The notes under the pieces: generated by a model
What the model saw: the letters and a program-made list of their open reading frames with translations, nothing else
What the model was told of the DNA's origin: nothing
Database searches by the model: none
Made by a program: the position numbers and the translations under genes
Shown here: one piece after another, positions 60,125-64,000 of the stretch
How the letters are laid out: the number at the start of each line of letters is the position of its first letter
Position numbering within the stretch: the first letter of the stretch is position 1
Source of the DNA: Deinococcus aestuarii
GTDB taxonomy: Bacteria > Deinococcota > Deinococci > Deinococcales > Deinococcaceae
DNA: 64,000 bases
Direction: 5' to 3'
Assembly: GCF_018863415.1 (NCBI RefSeq)
Contig: NZ_JAHKSN010000010.1
Span: forward strand, 96,001-160,000

Positions 60125-61477
60125 TCACTCCCCGCGGCTCAAGCCCTCCAGCAGCGCCACCCCGAACACCACCCCCTTCTCGAAGTGATCGCGCACGATG
60201 TTCTCGTTCGGCGCGTGCACCCGCCCCCCGACATTCCCGATCCCCGCCGCCACACAGGCCACCCCCAGGGCCTGAAAAGGGTACATCGGCCCGCTGCCCC
60301 CGCTGGAGGGCTGCACGACCGGCTCGGCCCCGTGCGCCTCCCGCGCGGCGGCGACGCAGGCCCGCACGAACGGATGCCCGGCCTCCACCCGCGCGGGCTT
60401 CTGGTGTGCCTCCAGCTCGACGAGCTCCACGTCCGTCAGGCCCTGCGCGTCCAGGTGGGCACGCAACAGCCCGAGCACCCGCGCCGGGTCCTGCCCCGGC
60501 ACCAGCCGGAAGTCGAGCTTGACGAAGCCGTGGGCGGGCAGGACCGTCTTGCTGCCCTCCCCCCCGTACCCGCCGCCCCAGCCGTTGACGTTGACGACCG
60601 GGGCGAGGTTGAGCCGCCCGTGATAGGCCGGGCCGGTGGCGAGCGGGCGGGTGACCCCATACGTCTCACGCACGGCCTGACCGTCCCCGGGAATGCGGGC
60701 GAGGGCCGCCAGGTCCGCCGCCGAGGGCTCCCGCACGTCGTCGTGGAAACCGGGAATGGTCACCCGCCCCCCGTCGTCGCGCAGGGAGGCGACCGCCCGG
60801 GCGAGGCGGTAGAGGGGGTTGTCGATCACCGCCCCCAGGCTGCTGTGCAGGTCGGAGGCCGCCACCCGGCAGCGCAGCTCCACGCACATCACGCCCTTGA
60901 GGCCGAGGGAGAGAACCGGGCGCCCGTCAGGGTCGATGCTGCCGAACTCCCACCAGCAGCCGTCGGCCCGCAACTCCTGCGCGTGCTCGGCGACGAAACG
61001 TTCCAGGCTGGGGCTGCCGACCTCCTCCTCGCCCTCGATCAGCCAGCGGACGCGCAGGGGGAGCCGCCCGCCGTGCCGCTCGCGCACCGCCCGCACGGCG
61101 GCGAGGCGGGCGGCGAACTCACCCTTGTCGTCGGAGGCGCCGCGGCCGTACAGCCGCCCGTCCCGCTCGGTCAGGGTGAAGGGCGGGCTCTCCCACAGCT
61201 CGGCGGGGTCTTCCGGCTGCACGTCGTAGTGGTTGTAGATCAGCAGCGTGGCGGGCCCTTCCCCCGCCTCGGCGACGAGGACGGGCGCGACCTCACCGGG
61301 ATACGAACGCACGGTAAAGCCCTCGGCCTCCAGCAGCCGGGTCACGAAGGCCGCCGTCTCGGGCAGCATCCGCCCCTGCGCCGACACGCTTTGCAGGGCC
61401 ACGAGGTCGCGCAGGTCCGAGAGGCCGCGCCCGATGTGGGTGGAGAGGTCGGCCGGGGTGGGAAGGGAGGAGGTCAT
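60125..61477 (-). CDS. M20-family metallopeptidase (dipeptidase-like)
   Basis: 450 residues. LLIYNHYDVQPEDPAELW (metal His and catalytic Asp), LYGRGASDDKGEF (bridging Asp), EGEEEVGSPSLERF (catalytic and metal Glu) and a C-terminal metal His in GGRVHAPNENIVRD are the M20 marks, with an inserted dimerisation domain between. It hydrolyses peptides in the cytoplasm. TACCCT is 6 bases before the ATG. Confidence 0.92.
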   Translation of the reverse strand: MTSSLPTPADLSTHIGRGLSDLRDLVALQSVSAQGRMLPETAAFVTRLLEAEGFTVRSYPGEVAPVLVAEAGEGPATLLIYNHYDVQPEDPAELWESPPFTLTERDGRLYGRGASDDKGEFAARLAAVRAVRERHGGRLPLRVRWLIEGEEEVGSPSLERFVAEHAQELRADGCWWEFGSIDPDGRPVLSLGLKGVMCVELRCRVAASDLHSSLGAVIDNPLYRLARAVASLRDDGGRVTIPGFHDDVREPSAADLAALARIPGDGQAVRETYGVTRPLATGPAYHGRLNLAPVVNVNGWGGGYGGEGSKTVLPAHGFVKLDFRLVPGQDPARVLGLLRAHLDAQGLTDVELVELEAHQKPARVEAGHPFVRACVAAAREAHGAEPVVQPSSGGSGPMYPFQALGVACVAAGIGNVGGRVHAPNENIVRDHFEKGVVFGVALLEGLSRGE

Positions 61478-61673
61478 GGGGGCAGGGTAAGGGATAGGAC
61501 GGCCCTGGGGACGCCCTCAACCCGACTCCACCGCCGCCCACGTCCGCCCGGGCTGTTCCGCGCGCCACCGGGCCACACCGCCGGAGGCCCGGCACGCCTC
61601 TCCCGACGGCCCACGTCACCTCCTCACCCTGGAGGTGACGGTGCAGCCCCAGGCCGCGCGCGGAAGGCCCCCG

Positions 61674-62750
61674 TCATGACCGGGGACCGGGCACAGCCAC
61701 CCCCGCCGTGGTCCCCCGCACGACGAGCCGGGTGGGCAGGGTCACGTCTCCGGGGCCCTCCCCGTCCAGCAGGGCGAGGATGGCCGCGCCGACCCGCGCG
61801 CCCTTCCCGGTCGTGGGCTGCCAGACGGTGCTGAGGTTCAGGGCCGCGCTGCTGGGCAGGTCGTCGAAGCCCACGAGGCTGAGGTCTTCCGGCACCCGCC
61901 GCCCGAGGGCCTGGGCCGCCCGCAGCGCCCCCTGCGCGAGCACGTCGCTCATGCACAGCAGCGCGGTAACCTGCGGGAAGGCGGCGAGCAGGGCGCGGGT
62001 CAGCCGCTCGCCCTCCTCGGGGGTGTTCTGGGCGGCCTCGGTGATCAGCAGGTGTGCGCCCGCCGCCCGCGCCGCCTCCCGGTAGCCCCGCAGGCGGGTG
62101 GCGGTCGTCGCGTACAGGGCGCGGGCCTCGCGCTCCGGGCTCACCGGGCCTCCCCGGCGTTCCGGCGAGAGTTCGAGGCTCAGCACCCCCAGGTGACGGT
62201 GGCCCAGGGCCGTCAGGTGCCGCGCCGCCTCCCGCGCCCCCCCGGCGTCGTCGATCCCCACCCGCGAGGCCCCCGGCTGCGGGGCCTGATCCACCAGCAC
62301 GGTCGGCAGCCCCCGGCCCAGCACCGCCCGCAGCAACTCGCTGTCCTCGGCGGCGCAGTACACGACGAAGCCGTCCACGCTGGCGGTCTGCACGGGCCGG
62401 GTGCCCCCCGGACTCGCCAGCAGCAGCAGGCTCAGCCCCCTTTCCTGAAGGGCGCGCGCCACGGCCCCCAGGAAGAGGGCGGCGGCGGGGTCCGCGAAGG
62501 CGTACTCCAGGGGCGCGTCGTAGACGACCCCGATCACGTTCGTCCGTCCCCGCCGCAGGCTGCGCGCGAGGGGATCGGGCCCGCCGTAGCCGAGTTCGCG
62601 CGCCGCGCCAAGCACCCGCTCGCGCAGCTCCGGGGAGAGCTGGTCGGGCCGGTTGTACGCGTTGCTCACCGTGGCGGGCGACACCCCCAGCCGGGCGGCC
62701 ACGTCGCGCAGGGTGACGCGGCGGGCCGGGGGCGGCTTGGCAGGGCGCAT
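61674..62750 (-). CDS. LacI-family transcriptional repressor
   Basis: 358 residues. VTLRDVAARLGVSPATVSNAYNRPDQLSPELRERVL is the LacI helix-turn-helix and hinge, followed by a periplasmic-binding-protein-like sensor (IGVVYDAPLEYAF, VDGFVVYCA, LVGFDDLPSSAALNLSTVWQP). It senses a small molecule, probably a sugar or nucleoside. TAGCAT is 6 bases before the ATG. Divergent from the MFS gene across a shared operator. Confidence 0.92.
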   Translation of the reverse strand: MRPAKPPPARRVTLRDVAARLGVSPATVSNAYNRPDQLSPELRERVLGAARELGYGGPDPLARSLRRGRTNVIGVVYDAPLEYAFADPAAALFLGAVARALQERGLSLLLLASPGGTRPVQTASVDGFVVYCAAEDSELLRAVLGRGLPTVLVDQAPQPGASRVGIDDAGGAREAARHLTALGHRHLGVLSLELSPERRGGPVSPEREARALYATTATRLRGYREAARAAGAHLLITEAAQNTPEEGERLTRALLAAFPQVTALLCMSDVLAQGALRAAQALGRRVPEDLSLVGFDDLPSSAALNLSTVWQPTTGKGARVGAAILALLDGEGPGDVTLPTRLVVRGTTAGVAVPGPRS

Positions 62751-62778
62751 GGCCGGATGCTAGCGTAAGCCCCGCGTG

Positions 62779-62794
62779 TCTGAATCGATTCAGA
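62779..62794. promoter_or_regulatory. 16-bp LacI-type operator
   Basis: TCTGAATCGATTCAGA is a perfect palindrome centred on CG, the usual LacI operator form, midway between the divergent repressor and MFS genes. Confidence 0.85.
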
Positions 62795-62824
62795 TGACCA
62801 CCGCCCCCCGTTTCAGGAGTTGCC

Positions 62825-64000
62825 ATGACCGAAGTGCCCGTCTTCCCCGGTTCCCCCCTCCCCACCCGGCGTGCCGAGGTGGCCCGGCACGCCCTGGGGG
62901 TCGTCTTTCTGACGAACGGGGTGATGTTCGCCACCTGGGCGGTCAATATTCCCGGGGTGCGTGACCACCTGCGGCTGAGCGACGCGCAGCTCGGGGTGGC
63001 GCTGCTGGCGGTGGGGCTGGGCAGCCTGGCGACCATGCCGCTCACGGGGGGCTGGACGGCCCGCTACGGCAGCCACCGGGTCACGCAGGTTTCCACCGTG
63101 GCGTGCCTGCTCGCCCTCGCGCTGCCCTTTCTCGCACCGAACCTGGGGCTGCTCGTGCTCGCGCTGGCGGTGCTGGGGGCGGCGAACGGCGCGATGGACG
63201 TGTCCATGAACGCGCAGGGCGTGACGGTCGAGCGCTCGCTGGGCCGGGCGGTGATGAGCCGCTTTCACGCCTATTTCAGCCTGGGCAGCGTGCTGGGCGC
63301 GCTCCTCGGGACCGCCCTGATCGGCCGGGTGCCCATGCTCGCGCACGCCCTCGGGGTCGTCGCCGTGACCACCGTGGCGGGCGTTCTGGCCGGTCGCCTG
63401 CTGCTTCCCGACCGCGCGGCGAGCCCGGCGCCGGGGACGGCCGAGGCTTCCAGCTCCTCCGCCAGCCGTGTTCCCCACCTCGGTCCCGCCGTGCTGCTGC
63501 TGGGCGCCCTGTGTTTCCTGGGGATGCTCTCCGAGGGGGCGAACTACGACTGGGCCGCGCTGTATTTCCGCGACGTGCTGAACGTGACGGGCGGAAGTGC
63601 CGGGATCGGTTACACGGCCTTCGTCGCTGCCATGACGCTCGGACGCTGGTTCGGCGACCGGGTGCGCGGCCGCCTGGGGGACGAGCGGACGGTGAGGGGC
63701 GGCGCCCTGCTCACCGCGCTGGGGCTGGGGCTGGCCCTGCTCGTGCGCGAGCCGCTGCCTGCCGCCGTGGGGTTCGCGCTCTCGGGCCTGGGCCTGAGCA
63801 ATGTGGTGCCCGTCATGTACGGCGCGGCGGGGCACGCCCTCGCGGGCCGGGGCATCGCGCAGGTAGCGACCATCGGGTACGCGGGCTTCCTGCTCGGCCC
63901 GCCCCTTATCGGCTTCGTTGCCGAACACGTCGGGCTGCCCGCCGCCCTCGGGATCGCCCTCTCCGGGGCCGCCCTGGTCGCGGTGCTGGGGGGACGGGCT
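62825..64000 (+). CDS. MFS transporter (YbjJ-like), truncated by the window end
   Basis: 392 codons are visible with no stop by base 64000. Repeated hydrophobic helices, an MFS loop-2 motif (GGWTARYGSHR), NGAMDVSMNAQGV after helix 4, and RFHAYFSLGSVLGAL in the middle are typical of the YbjJ/FucP-like branch of sugar or drug carriers. AGGAG is 5 bases before the ATG. The divergent LacI repressor across the palindrome probably controls it. Confidence 0.85.
   Translation, partial: MTEVPVFPGSPLPTRRAEVARHALGVVFLTNGVMFATWAVNIPGVRDHLRLSDAQLGVALLAVGLGSLATMPLTGGWTARYGSHRVTQVSTVACLLALALPFLAPNLGLLVLALAVLGAANGAMDVSMNAQGVTVERSLGRAVMSRFHAYFSLGSVLGALLGTALIGRVPMLAHALGVVAVTTVAGVLAGRLLLPDRAASPAPGTAEASSSSASRVPHLGPAVLLLGALCFLGMLSEGANYDWAALYFRDVLNVTGGSAGIGYTAFVAAMTLGRWFGDRVRGRLGDERTVRGGALLTALGLGLALLVREPLPAAVGFALSGLGLSNVVPVMYGAAGHALAGRGIAQVATIGYAGFLLGPPLIGFVAEHVGLPAALGIALSGAALVAVLGGRA

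Overview
The window reads as high-GC chromosomal DNA of a Deinococcus-like bacterium. The evidence is a dense, GC-rich coding style; many genes whose start codon sits only 6-8 bases downstream of a TANNNT -10 box (leaderless transcripts); the gene families present (PRC-barrel/DUF2382 stress protein, BTAD regulators, b(a3)-type oxidase, YkgJ-type cysteine cluster, acyl-ACP desaturase); and Deinococcus-style small palindromic repeats between genes. No replication origin, rRNA operon or prophage is visible.

Layout. 1-4.2 kb: secreted Thr/Asp repeat protein (cut by the window edge), PRC-barrel/DUF2382 protein, PhoU, a decayed gene and a GH1 beta-glucosidase. 4.27-4.45 kb: a probable non-coding RNA with a tRNA-like fold and an abnormally long anticodon-position arm. 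4.5-17.7 kb: heterodimeric ABC exporter, APH-like kinase, 1-Cys peroxiredoxin, acyl-ACP desaturase, ChrA, YkgJ-type protein, HisC, TetR regulator, and two paralogous lipoproteins around a retropepsin-like protein. 17.8-32.3 kb: DMT exporter overlapping a fused ABC ATPase-permease, Nudix, SDR, asparaginase, HemC, CNNM/CBS protein, DinB, Dus, ArgB, GNATs, PurKE, FolC and tRNA-Lys(CTT).

32.4-34.8 kb is the most unusual part. A bicistronic pair of tiny genes lies divergent to a TPR-BTAD regulator. The first encodes five near-identical 10-residue repeats (core GIRDFGVM); the second is 43 residues and ends in the related string DFGVI. The regulator gene is AT-rich in its 5' part and GC-rich in its 3' part, as if its sensor half had been exchanged. 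I infer a peptide signal/receptor cassette.

34.8-49 kb: Nudix, YigZ, IspF, TrmL, ArsR-type regulator with a nested palindrome over the upstream start codon, M29 aminopeptidase, cyclophilin, Jag/KhpB, PrmC, and a purine cluster purC - purS-cupin-purQ-dinB-purL-(DUF559 element)-purF. The DUF559 gene is antisense to the operon and is flanked by perfect 67-bp inverted repeats. 49.2-51.65 kb is a strongly AT-rich island with a PARIS-like AAA ATPase plus DUF4435 TOPRIM pair. 51.7-55 kb: two divergent MazEF-type toxin-antitoxin pairs with a palindromic operator, small conserved genes, and a BTAD regulator. 55.2-58.7 kb: CBS protein and a b(a3)-type cytochrome oxidase operon including a 51-residue subunit IIa and a membrane-anchored cytochrome c. 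58.7-64 kb: MutY, M20 peptidase, LacI-family repressor and a divergent MFS transporter sharing a palindromic operator; the transporter runs off the window end.

Functional themes are purine synthesis, redox and DNA maintenance (peroxiredoxin, MutY, Nudix), and accessory modules (TA pairs, PARIS-like pair, DUF559 element, peptide cassette) inserted among housekeeping genes.
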